Below, one piece after another: positions 8,899-16,672 of a stretch of 64,000 nt of DNA. A model generated the notes under the pieces. It was not told the origin of the DNA and made no database searches. It worked only from the letters and a program-made list of their open reading frames with translations. A program made the translations under genes and the position numbers. The stretch is from Alphaproteobacteria bacterium HGW-Alphaproteobacteria-18 (GTDB taxonomy: Bacteria > Pseudomonadota > Alphaproteobacteria > Caulobacterales > Hyphomonadaceae): positions 124,001 to 188,000 of the forward strand of contig PHEH01000014.1 in NCBI GenBank assembly GCA_002841155.1, in the 5' to 3' direction. Positions within the stretch are counted from its first letter, which is position 1. Every line of letters starts with the position of its first letter.

Positions 8899-8910
8899 TC
8901 TCTGCTTCTG

Positions 8911-8943
8911 CCAGCGCCGGGGAATGCTCCGGCGCTGGTTTTT
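8911..8943 (+). terminator. Intrinsic terminator after the TonB receptor
   Basis: CCAGCGCCGG (8911-8920) and CCGGCGCTGG (8929-8938) form a perfect 10-bp stem with an 8-base loop, followed directly by five T residues (8939-8943). It closes the DUF2946/TonB transcription unit, 13 bases after the receptor stop codon. Confidence 0.93.
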
Positions 8944-9004
8944 CTCCCGCTTGCCAGCCGGGCGCCGAAAGGCGCAGACTGGCGCAAAGTGTGGGAGGAT
9001 CATC

Positions 9005-9502
9005 ATGCAACGCTTACTTCGCGCCGGCCTTGCCGCGCTGTCTTTGGCGGCCCTCTGTGCCTGCGCAAGCGCGGGCGCGCCTCAACCGCAGGCCGTTTCA
9101 CCCCAGACATATGATGCTGCGCTGGCTGAGCAGCTTGGCGCCGATGAGTATGGCATGCGCGCCTATGTGCTGGCGATTCTGAAGACCGGGCCGCAGGACG
9201 CTGTGATCACCGACAAGGACGAACGCGCGGCGCTATTCGCTGGCCACTTCGCGAATATGGGCAAGCTGGCGGAAGAAGGTAAGCTTGTCCTTGCCGGGCC
9301 GCTCGGCGGTGAGGATGGGCGGCGCGGCCTGTTCATCCTCAACACGCCCGATATCGAGGCCGCGCAAGACTGGGTAGCAACCGATCCCACCATCGCGGCA
9401 GGCATCTTTACCGTGGATTACAGCAAATATTACGGCTCAGCCGCGCTGATGCAGGTCAACGAGACCCACGCGCGCATCCAGAAAAAGGGCGTCACCGATT
9501 AG
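9005..9502 (+). CDS. YciI-like lipoprotein
   Basis: A 165-residue protein with a lipoprotein signal peptide whose lipobox is LCAC. The mature part resembles YciI proteins (ferredoxin-like fold): AYVLAILKTGPQ, HFANMGKLAEEGKLVLAGPL and an EAAQDWVATDPTIAAGIF stretch. YciI domains are usually cytosolic and of uncertain catalytic role; an exported lipidated version is a known variant. The ATG at 9005 is preferred because GGGAGG lies upstream and the signal peptide starts there, although the frame is open further upstream. It stands alone between a terminator and a convergent gene. Confidence 0.8.
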   Translation: MQRLLRAGLAALSLAALCACASAGAPQPQAVSPQTYDAALAEQLGADEYGMRAYVLAILKTGPQDAVITDKDERAALFAGHFANMGKLAEEGKLVLAGPLGGEDGRRGLFILNTPDIEAAQDWVATDPTIAAGIFTVDYSKYYGSAALMQVNETHARIQKKGVTD

Positions 9503-9511
9503 GCGCCCGCC

Positions 9512-11176
9512 TCAGATCACAATGCCCCAGGCCTGCATCAGAATGTCGGCGAGTTTCTCCGTACGGCGGCGCACGACATCGGAGGTCCAGGCATCCTGTT
9601 CCATAAGGTCGCGTGTCAGGGCAAATTCCTGCCCGCCGCCGCCATTGAAATAGATTTCCTTCTTGGCGCGGTAGTCGAGCCGGTCGGCCTGCTGGTTCAC
9701 CTTGTTCGTAAGCAGAACAAAATTGCCGATCGTGTCGCACTGTTCGCGGCGTTTCACCGGGTCGGGCCAGGTGACCATCCAGTGGCTGTCCTCGGGCGGA
9801 TTGCGCGGCAGGACATGCTCGACCGTGGCGTCGGATTCCGGGGGGATAGTGCGTCCGCCTTCGATGGCGGCGTTCAGGCGCAAGGCGATGGCGCGGCGCT
9901 GGCCATAGGTGCCAAAGCGCGTGGTCAGACGGTCGCGCAACTTGCGGGCCTCGTCGCGGGTGACCGAGAACGGGCCGGTCTTGGAGAACAGCACGCGGTC
10001 ATTGCGGATCGCGTCGGTGATGCGGGCGAGCTTCTTGTTGCGTGCTTCGCGCTCCTGCACCATCACCTGCGAGATGTAGGAAGTGCGCTCCAGGCTGGCG
10101 AAGAATTCGCCCGCCATCGGGTCGGTCACGCCGCGCTCCACGATGAACTGGATGGCGGGCGCCCGCCAGGTCTTGTGCTCCAGCGCGCGCAGATGGTTGA
10201 TGCTGTCGAGAACACCCTGCGGCGCGCCCAGGCCCGTCGGGTCTTGCCCGCTCTCGGTGACGCGGAAGGCGGTCACATAGTTCGGCAACATGTCATCAAG
10301 GAATTTGCGCGGGTCGATCTTGTTGAGCACCGCTTTCTGGAAACCTGCAAAGAGGTCGCCCTTGGGCGAGCGGTCATGGATCACGCGGATCTGGCGCAGC
10401 AGATCGTCAAACGCTCCCCCGCCGAGGATCGCCTCATGCTCTGCCCAGCGTTCGGCATAGGCGTTCGCCTCGGCCGTGGTGAATTTGGCGCGCTGGAAGA
10501 GTTCGGTCTTGATGATGTCATGGGCGCCGGGTTCCTTCCCGCGTGTGTTCAGAACACGGAATACCTTGAAGCCCTGATCCTTGTTGTCAACAACAACACG
10601 GACCAGCGCGCAGCCGGTGGTGACAACATCCGCCAGCGCGCGGCGGCGTTCGGGCGCCATGTCGCGCAGCTCGCGGTGGAAGGCGGCGGCATTGGCGATG
10701 ATCTTCTGCTGGCTCTCGCTGTCGCCGGGCTCGTTGTCGAGCTTTACGGTGGCGCCGGGCGTCTGGATGGTGTCGCGGAAGAAGGCGCCGACATCATAGT
10801 TGAGCGCGATGCGCCAGTTGGCGCTTTCGCCCAGCATCGGGCGGTCTTCATCGGCGATCAGCTTGTGCAGTTCCTTGGCGCGAACAGGATCGGTTTCCAG
10901 GTCGCGCAGTACGCAGAGAAGGATGGTCAGGGTTGTGAGGCGTTGCTGGCCATCCACGATTTCCAGATGGCCGGCCTCATCGCCGTTCACGAAGACGAGC
11001 GCGCCGATGAAGTGGGCAATCGAGGCGTCCATGGCGTCGATGAGGTCGCCCAGAAGGTCGAGCGCTTCGCGGTCACCCCAGGAATAGCTGCGCTGGTAAT
11101 GGGGCATGCGCAGGCGCTCGCCCGGCGCAAACACTTCGCTCAGAGAACTTTCCTGCGCGCGGACGCCAAGTTGCAT
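9512..11176 (-). CDS. DUF262/DUF1524 protein, GmrSD type (candidate defence nuclease)
   Basis: A 554-residue protein joining an N-terminal DUF262 domain and a C-terminal DUF1524 domain. DUF262 is marked by YQRSYSWG (27-34) and DGQQR (75-79), the nucleotide-binding and hydrolysis motif. DUF1524, a His-Me finger nuclease fold, is marked by EHVLPRNP with H454 and by the later GNFVLLTNKVNQQA stretch. Both halves of the GmrSD type IV restriction enzyme are present in one chain, as in many fused homologues that cut modified phage DNA. No methylase, helicase or integrase is beside it, so it acts alone if it is a defence gene. It is divergent from the FAH gene and converges with the YciI gene. The catalytic residues look intact. 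Confidence 0.88.
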   Translation of the reverse strand: MQLGVRAQESSLSEVFAPGERLRMPHYQRSYSWGDREALDLLGDLIDAMDASIAHFIGALVFVNGDEAGHLEIVDGQQRLTTLTILLCVLRDLETDPVRAKELHKLIADEDRPMLGESANWRIALNYDVGAFFRDTIQTPGATVKLDNEPGDSESQQKIIANAAAFHRELRDMAPERRRALADVVTTGCALVRVVVDNKDQGFKVFRVLNTRGKEPGAHDIIKTELFQRAKFTTAEANAYAERWAEHEAILGGGAFDDLLRQIRVIHDRSPKGDLFAGFQKAVLNKIDPRKFLDDMLPNYVTAFRVTESGQDPTGLGAPQGVLDSINHLRALEHKTWRAPAIQFIVERGVTDPMAGEFFASLERTSYISQVMVQEREARNKKLARITDAIRNDRVLFSKTGPFSVTRDEARKLRDRLTTRFGTYGQRRAIALRLNAAIEGGRTIPPESDATVEHVLPRNPPEDSHWMVTWPDPVKRREQCDTIGNFVLLTNKVNQQADRLDYRAKKEIYFNGGGGQEFALTRDLMEQDAWTSDVVRRRTEKLADILMQAWGIVI

Positions 11177-11288
11177 AAGTCTACCCTTCTATTCCGGGCT
11201 CTCCCTAGCCCTTGCCAAAGCGGTCCACAACGCGAGATGAACACCGCGCAAGGTTCTTTGGGAAGTAGTGTGACAGGAGAGTAACGAT

Positions 11289-12122
11289 ATGCGCCTCGTG
11301 CGATTTGCGGCCGAAGGGCATGTGCGGTTTGGGCATCTGGAAGGCGATACTGTTGTGCCTGTTGCAGGCGACAGCTTCATCGATGCCCTGGAGGGACGGG
11401 AGAAGGGCGCGCCGCTGGCGCTGAGTGTCGTGCATCTGCTCGCGCCGGTGCCCAGCCCTCGAAAAATTCTGGGGATAGGTGTGAATTATGCAGCCCATGC
11501 CGCCGAGAGCGTGAGCTTCATTTCCACAGCCAAACCGGAGGTGCAGAAATGGTTCAACAAGCAGGCCACCGCCGTCAACGGCCCCTATGAACCCGTCCAC
11601 CTTCCGAAGGTGTCATCGCAGCTCGATTATGAGGGCGAACTGGTCGTGGTGATCGGCAAGCATGGCCGGCATGTGCCCGCCAGCCGGGCGATGGAAATCG
11701 TTGCAGGCTTCTGTATCGGTTGCGATTATTCGGTGCGCGACTGGCAGAAGGCCAGCCAGACGATGATCATGGGCAAGGGCTTTGATACCCACGCCCCGTT
11801 CGGCCCGGCGCTGGTCACGCCCGATGAGCTGGGCGACATTTCAGACCTCGAAATCCGCAGCTTCGTGAACGGGCAATTGCGCCAATCCGGACGCCCGCGC
11901 GAGATGATCCATGACATCGCCGCCCAGATTGCGCATCTGACAGCGGCCTTTACGCTGGAGCCTGGGGATGTGATCTTCACCGGAACCCCGGCGGGAGTCG
12001 GGGCAGGGTTTGATCCGCCCAAATGGCTGAAGGCAGGTGACCGTGTACGCATCGAGATCGACAGGCTTGGCTATATCGAGAACGAGATCGTTCCCGAGCC
12101 TGACACAGTGCGAATCGGTTGA
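11289..12122 (+). CDS. Fumarylacetoacetate hydrolase family protein
   Basis: A 277-residue FAH-fold protein. The family core is plain: ILGIGVNYAAHAAE, LDYEGELVVVIGKHGR with the metal-binding acidic residues, GFCIGCDYSVRDWQ, GKGFDTHAPFGPALV and GDVIFTGTPAGVGAG. Members are 2-hydroxyhepta-dienedioate isomerases, acylpyruvases or 5-oxopent-3-ene-tricarboxylate decarboxylases; the sequence alone does not choose between them. AGGAGAG precedes the ATG. It is divergent from the GmrSD-like gene and no pathway partners lie next to it, so the substrate is unknown. Confidence 0.9.
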   Translation: MRLVRFAAEGHVRFGHLEGDTVVPVAGDSFIDALEGREKGAPLALSVVHLLAPVPSPRKILGIGVNYAAHAAESVSFISTAKPEVQKWFNKQATAVNGPYEPVHLPKVSSQLDYEGELVVVIGKHGRHVPASRAMEIVAGFCIGCDYSVRDWQKASQTMIMGKGFDTHAPFGPALVTPDELGDISDLEIRSFVNGQLRQSGRPREMIHDIAAQIAHLTAAFTLEPGDVIFTGTPAGVGAGFDPPKWLKAGDRVRIEIDRLGYIENEIVPEPDTVRIG

Positions 12123-12149
12123 GGGATTGAGCCGGTTGCGGGGAACGAC

Positions 12150-12177
12150 GGGGCCTCGCCTTGTGGGCAAGGCCCCC
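12150..12177 (+). terminator. Possible hairpin terminator after the FAH gene
   Basis: GCCTTG-TGGG-CAAGGC (12158-12173) is a perfect 6-bp stem, and flanking GGGG (12150-12153) and CCCC (12174-12177) could extend it around a small bulge. There is no T tract, so this is a weak or factor-dependent terminator at best. Confidence 0.4.
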
Positions 12178-12446
12178 GTCTCCCCCGAGATCGCCCCCGC
12201 TCCGGCCAGCATTGGCCGCGGACCGGGGGCGCTCACACTTGGGAACACGTCCTGGTTAACCTTTGAAAACACTTGTGTCCACGCGCCTTCTGTAGCCGGA
12301 ACATCAGGAAATGCCCGCTTGTGGCTGAATTGCAACGGTTTAGGGGCCGCTTGCCGGGAGGGGCAAATCAGGACAATTCCGAGCAATTCGTTAACCATTT
12401 TCGCCTTAATTTTAAGATTGATGGGCTGTTTGCGGGTGCTGACCTG
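12178..12446 (+). promoter_or_regulatory. Upstream region of the EAL gene with CtrA-like half sites
   Basis: This stretch holds no convincing gene. It contains GGTTAACC (12254-12261) and TTAACCAT (12391-12398). The second is the preferred CtrA half-site known from Caulobacterales, followed 11 bases later by another TTAA. Spacing is not the canonical TTAA-N7-TTAA, so this is suggestive only. It would fit cell-cycle or flagellar control of the downstream TipF-like gene. Confidence 0.35.
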
Positions 12447-13676
12447 ATGACTTTTTTCTTGTTCCTCCTTTATCTCGCGGTGGGCGCGGGGGCCGGTTAC
12501 GGTCTCTTTTCGCTGACCACGGTGGGCTTGCCGCTATCGATCGCGGGCGGAGCAGTCACCTCGGCCATCCTCACCCAGATCCATGTTCTGGTCCGCACCA
12601 GCCGCACCGAGAAGAAGGTCGAGGCCCGGATCGAAACCGTCGAACGTGAGGTGACTGACACGTCCCGCCGCGTGAACGTGCTCGATGCCCGCGCCGAAGC
12701 CATCGAAGAAACGCTGAAGATCGAGCTGACCGAGCGCCGCGACGCGCTCGTCAACGAGATGCGCCAGCTCGAAGGCCTCATCGACAAGCTGACCCGCAGC
12801 TTCGAGACGCGCTTGTCCGACAGCACCGTCGCGGCGCGTGTCCAGCCGGTGGAAGACGCCGCCCTGCGCGATGTGCGCGATTCGCTCAAAGACGGCCGGG
12901 TGGACCTCCACCTTCAGCCCATCGTGTCGCTGCCCCAGCGCCGGGTGACCTTCTATGAAGGCTTCACGCGCCTGCGACGCCCCGATGGCAGCCACATCAC
13001 GCCTGCTGACTTCCTCGATGCCGCCCGCCGGGCAAACCTGATGGGCGTCATCGACAATTTCATGCTGTTCCGCTGCGTGCAGATCGTCCGGCGCCTGGCT
13101 GAGCGCGACCGCCGCGTCGGCGTGTTCTGCAACATCTCGTCCATCTCGCTGGAAGACCCGACCTTCTTCCCGATGTTCCTCTCCTTCATGACCGAGAACC
13201 GCGACCTCTCCGGCTCGGTGATCTTCGAGATCCGCGCCGACCGGTTCGAGGACCGCTCGCCCACGATGCGCGCCAATATGGACAAGCTGACCGCGCTCGG
13301 TTTCCGCTTCTCCATTGACCATGTGACCGGGCTCGATCTCGACCTGCCACGCCTGCAGGCGGCGGGTGTGCGCTTCGTGAAGGTCAATGGCAGCCAGCTG
13401 ATCGATCAGCTGCGCGATCCCCACGGCCCGCGCCCGGCCACCGCGCTCAACCGCAAGCTCTCGGCCCATGAAGTCGGCGCCGCCTTCTCACGCTATGGCA
13501 TCATGCTGATTGCCGAGAAGATCGAGGATGAGGCCAGCGTGGTTGAAATCCTGGAATACGAAATTCCCTTCGGCCAGGGGCATGTGTTCAGCGCGCCCCG
13601 TCCGATCAAGTCCTCCCTGATGGAAGACACAGCGCCCCCGCGTGAGTTGATCGAGCGTCTTTCGAACTATCACTGA
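12447..13676 (+). CDS. Membrane-anchored degenerate EAL-domain protein, TipF-like
   Basis: A 409-residue protein with two N-terminal membrane helices (about 1-20 and 25-48), a coiled-coil segment rich in Glu and Arg (about 50-140) and an EAL domain (about 145-395). The catalytic signature EAL is replaced by EGF in YEGFTRLR near residue 170, so phosphodiesterase activity is unlikely while c-di-GMP binding remains possible. This architecture matches TipF, the polar flagellar-assembly factor of Caulobacter, whose EAL domain is also a c-di-GMP receptor. The frame is open upstream to 12273, but the ATG at 12447 is chosen because the membrane helix starts there. No strong ribosome-binding site is visible. 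TipF identity is inferred. Confidence 0.82.
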   Translation: MTFFLFLLYLAVGAGAGYGLFSLTTVGLPLSIAGGAVTSAILTQIHVLVRTSRTEKKVEARIETVEREVTDTSRRVNVLDARAEAIEETLKIELTERRDALVNEMRQLEGLIDKLTRSFETRLSDSTVAARVQPVEDAALRDVRDSLKDGRVDLHLQPIVSLPQRRVTFYEGFTRLRRPDGSHITPADFLDAARRANLMGVIDNFMLFRCVQIVRRLAERDRRVGVFCNISSISLEDPTFFPMFLSFMTENRDLSGSVIFEIRADRFEDRSPTMRANMDKLTALGFRFSIDHVTGLDLDLPRLQAAGVRFVKVNGSQLIDQLRDPHGPRPATALNRKLSAHEVGAAFSRYGIMLIAEKIEDEASVVEILEYEIPFGQGHVFSAPRPIKSSLMEDTAPPRELIERLSNYH

Positions 13677-13754
13677 CCCGGCCACGGCGCGGGGGCTTGA
13701 TTCTGCCCAGATTTGAGTGCTCCCTGACCGCTCCACGCCATGCGGAGGGACACC

Positions 13755-14324
13755 ATGCGCCGGGTATTTGCCGTTATTTCCGCCATCTTGCCGGCGGTTG
13801 CCGTCGCCTGTGTGTATGCGCCTGAAGCGGCGCCCCCACCGCCGCCGGTTGCCGCGCTCGCCGCGCCCATGCCAGCTGCCGGCGCCTCTTTCGTCGCGCT
13901 GACCGCCACCCTTCCGCACGGCCCCAGTGAGGGCCTGCCGCCTTCGGTGCTCGACCCCATCGCCGAAGGCACACCGCTGTTGCTGGACCTGACCCTGCTG
14001 CCCCCGCTCACCCCCTCGATCCGCCAGCCGGACGGCACATATGCCCTCGCCGGGACGTGCGATTTCGGGGTGGTGGAGGCGGGCGCCGTCTCCCTGCCGA
14101 CCGGCTCCTACCACATGCTGGTCAATGCCGAGCTCGGCACGCCCGCCGCCAATCCCGCGAGCCTTTTCAGCTGCGAGTATGATCCCGCCCTGATGACCGA
14201 AGACAGCCCCGGCGCCCGCTGGCGCCTGCGGGGGTGTTTCCTGCCTCAGTCCGTGTCGATCCCCACCGCGACGCTCTGGGCGCTCACCCCATTGCCCGCC
14301 AGCGCCTGTGGCATCGGGAATTGA
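13755..14324 (+). CDS. Hypothetical proline-rich lipoprotein
   Basis: A 189-residue protein I do not recognise. It has a lipoprotein signal peptide with the lipobox AVAC at about residues 16-19, a linker with a run of five prolines, and a compact domain with several cysteines (in GTCDFG, FSCEYD, RGCFLP and SACGIG) that could form two disulfides. GGAGGG lies 8 bases upstream of the ATG at 13755, favouring it over the ATG five codons earlier. It lies between the EAL gene and the HAD gene on the same strand, 33 bases before the latter. Confidence 0.65.
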   Translation: MRRVFAVISAILPAVAVACVYAPEAAPPPPPVAALAAPMPAAGASFVALTATLPHGPSEGLPPSVLDPIAEGTPLLLDLTLLPPLTPSIRQPDGTYALAGTCDFGVVEAGAVSLPTGSYHMLVNAELGTPAANPASLFSCEYDPALMTEDSPGARWRLRGCFLPQSVSIPTATLWALTPLPASACGIGN

Positions 14325-14357
14325 CCCGGAGGGCCACCCGGCCTAGCTCGCTCCCCC

Positions 14358-15209
14358 ATGACAGCTCCGCTTTTCCCGCCCGGCCTTGCCGGTCTCGCTG
14401 ACCGCTATGACACCATCCTCTGCGATGTGTGGGGCGTGATCCATAATGGCCGCGCCGCCTTTCCCGAGGCGTGCGAGGCGCTGGTGAAGTTCCGCGCCGG
14501 CGGTGGCCGGGTCTGCCTGATCACCAACGCCCCCGTGCCGGAAGCCCAGGTCGTGCGCTATTTCGAGCCCCTCGGCGTGCCCGCCGCAGCGTTCGACGCC
14601 TGCGTCTCCTCCGGCGATGCCACCCGCTACGAACTCTCCCAGCGCCCCGGCAAGACCGTCTGGCGTCTCGGCGGAGACGAAGGCTGGGAGCATGACCGCC
14701 ACCTCTATGAAGGCCTCGACCTCACCTTCGAGGACAGCGCCCAGGCAGACCTCCTCCTCTGCATCGGCCTGCGCGACATGCAGAACGACCAGCCGGGGGA
14801 TTACCGGGACGAGCTGCGCGAAGGCGTGGAGCGCGGCCTGCCGATGCTGTGTGCCAACCCCGATAAGCAGGTGCGCGTGGGCGGCAAGCTCTACTGGTGC
14901 GCGGGCGCGCTGGCAGACGTTTACGAAGATCTGGGCGGGCAGGTGATCTATCCCGGCAAGCCCTATGCGCCGATCTACAGGCTGGCACTGGAACGGGTGG
15001 CCGCGATGGGCGCCCCGGCAAAGAACATCCTCTGCATCGGCGACAGCCCGGCCACAGATGTGCGCGGCGCCCGCAGCCAGGGCTTTGACAGCCTCTATGT
15101 CGGCACCGGCCTCAAACAGCATGGGGCGAATTTTCAGGCCGAAGTCACCGATCTGCTCGCCGATTATGGTGAAGAGGCCACTTACGCCATGACAGGGCTC
15201 AGATGGTGA
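14358..15209 (+). CDS. HAD-superfamily class IIA phosphatase (TIGR01459 type)
   Basis: A 283-residue HAD hydrolase of the NagD/PGP-like class IIA group. Motif I is CDVWGVIHNG, an Asp-x-Trp-Gly variant of DxDxT typical of the alphaproteobacterial TIGR01459 family. Motif II is LITNAP, motif III is the lysine in YPGKPYAPIY, and motif IV is CIGDSPATDVRGA. The cap domain lies between motifs II and III. The physiological substrate is unknown. It precedes a MaoC hydratase and ribF on the same strand, a neighbourhood I recall from other Caulobacterales. Confidence 0.9.
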   Translation: MTAPLFPPGLAGLADRYDTILCDVWGVIHNGRAAFPEACEALVKFRAGGGRVCLITNAPVPEAQVVRYFEPLGVPAAAFDACVSSGDATRYELSQRPGKTVWRLGGDEGWEHDRHLYEGLDLTFEDSAQADLLLCIGLRDMQNDQPGDYRDELREGVERGLPMLCANPDKQVRVGGKLYWCAGALADVYEDLGGQVIYPGKPYAPIYRLALERVAAMGAPAKNILCIGDSPATDVRGARSQGFDSLYVGTGLKQHGANFQAEVTDLLADYGEEATYAMTGLRW

Positions 15210-15314
15210 GCAAAACTTGCGCCCCGCTGCGCCTTGCAGGCGAGCAGGGGTGACGGCGGCTCCGGCCCCGTGTAACGCACTTCAGGACACAGAATCAGGG
15301 AGTAATCCGGCCGC

Positions 15315-15746
15315 ATGACACAGTTCACCGGTTACAAATACGAAGACCTCCAGATCGGCCAGGCGCACGAGACCGTGCACACGATCACCGAGAATGACAT
15401 CCAGCGCTTCGCCGAAGTGTCGGGGGATTATAATCCGCTGCACATGTCGGACGAATTCGCCGCCAAGACGATCTTCGGCAAGCGCATCGCTCATGGCGCG
15501 CTCACCGCAAGCTACATCTCCGGCATCCTCGGCAACAATCTGCCCGGCCCCGGCGCGATCTTCGTGGGCCTTTCCATGCGCTTCAAACGCCCGGTGCATA
15601 TCGGCGACACGGTCACCGTGCGCGCCGAAGTGGCCGAGAAGCAGGACCGCGGCAATCGCGTCACCCTGAAGATCGAGTGCATCGTTGAGGGCAAGCGGGT
15701 CATCACCGGGGAAGCCGACGTGGTCGCGCCCAGCCGGGAGAAGTAA
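15315..15746 (+). CDS. MaoC-family (R)-specific enoyl-CoA hydratase
   Basis: A 143-residue single-hotdog hydratase similar to PhaJ. The hydratase-2 motif is intact: SGDYNPLHMSDEFAAKTIFGKRIAHG (residues about 37-62) contains the catalytic Asp and His, and HGALTASYISGILG follows. Such enzymes hydrate trans-2-enoyl-CoA to (R)-3-hydroxyacyl-CoA and feed polyhydroxyalkanoate or lipid synthesis. Length is typical. Its stop overlaps the ribF start by one base (TAATG), so ribF translation is coupled to it. Confidence 0.88.
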   Translation: MTQFTGYKYEDLQIGQAHETVHTITENDIQRFAEVSGDYNPLHMSDEFAAKTIFGKRIAHGALTASYISGILGNNLPGPGAIFVGLSMRFKRPVHIGDTVTVRAEVAEKQDRGNRVTLKIECIVEGKRVITGEADVVAPSREK

Positions 15747-16672
15747 TGCCTGTTTTTGCCGGATATCGCGGGCTGCCGGAAACGGCGCGGGGCACGTCCA
15801 TCGCGCTCGGCAATTTTGACGGCCTGCATGCCGGCCACCGCGCCGTGATGGACGCCGCCCGCATCGCCGGGCATGGCGCATTTTCGGTGGCAACCTTCGA
15901 GCCGCCCCCGCGCGCCTATTTCCGCCCCGGTGATCCGCCTTTCCGCATCCTGCGGCCCCAGCGCCGCAACGATCTGATCATTGAGGCGGGCGCAGACCAT
16001 GTGTTCGAGCTGCCTTTCAATGGCGAAATGGCGGGCATGAGCGATGAAACCTTCGTCCGGCAGGTGCTGGTTGAGGGGCTCGGTGTCTCGCACATCTCGG
16101 TCGGCTTTGATTACCGCTTCGGCCGCGGGCGGATGGGCGATGCCCAGCGCCTGGCCAGCCTTGGCCGCGCGCTCGGCTTTGGGGTCACCATCGTTGAGGA
16201 AATCTCCGGCCTCGGTGCCAAGGCCTCTTCCACCGCCATCCGCCAGGCCCTGATGTCGGGCGAACCAGAGCTGGCGGCCGAGCTGCTCGGCGGCCCCTGG
16301 ATCGCCGATGGCATCATTGAGTCTGGCGAGAAAAACGGCCGTACATTCGGTTTCCCCACCGCCAATATGGCGCTGGGAGACCTGATCCATCCCAAAATGG
16401 GCGTCTATGCCGTTCGCCTGCGCATCGAGGGCGAAACGGAGTGGCGCGATGGCGTCGCCAATTTCGGCCGCACGCCCACCACCGGCCTGCGCGACCCGCT
16501 GCTGGAAACCTTCATCTTCGACTTCAACCGCGAGATCTACGGTCAGCGCGTCGAGGTCCAGCTCATCGCCTATCAGCGCCCGGAACTGAAATTCCCCTCG
16601 CTGGACGCCATGATCGAGCAGATGCACAAGGACGCCGCAAAGGCGAAGGAAATCCTCGCCGCCCGCCGCTAG
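15746..16672 (+). CDS. ribF: Bifunctional riboflavin kinase/FAD synthetase
   Basis: A 308-residue RibF that phosphorylates riboflavin to FMN and adenylylates FMN to FAD. The N-terminal adenylyltransferase has the nucleotidyltransferase signature GNFDGLHAGHR (about 22-32) and SSTAIRQAL, and the C-terminal kinase has GRTFGFPTANM and the GVYAVRL strand. Length is normal. In many Proteobacteria ribF is followed by ileS and lspA; here about 4 kb with a LuxR gene, a SEL1 gene and a YbjN gene intervenes. The stop overlaps the convergent LuxR gene by 4 bases. Confidence 0.96.
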   Translation: MPVFAGYRGLPETARGTSIALGNFDGLHAGHRAVMDAARIAGHGAFSVATFEPPPRAYFRPGDPPFRILRPQRRNDLIIEAGADHVFELPFNGEMAGMSDETFVRQVLVEGLGVSHISVGFDYRFGRGRMGDAQRLASLGRALGFGVTIVEEISGLGAKASSTAIRQALMSGEPELAAELLGGPWIADGIIESGEKNGRTFGFPTANMALGDLIHPKMGVYAVRLRIEGETEWRDGVANFGRTPTTGLRDPLLETFIFDFNREIYGQRVEVQLIAYQRPELKFPSLDAMIEQMHKDAAKAKEILAARR

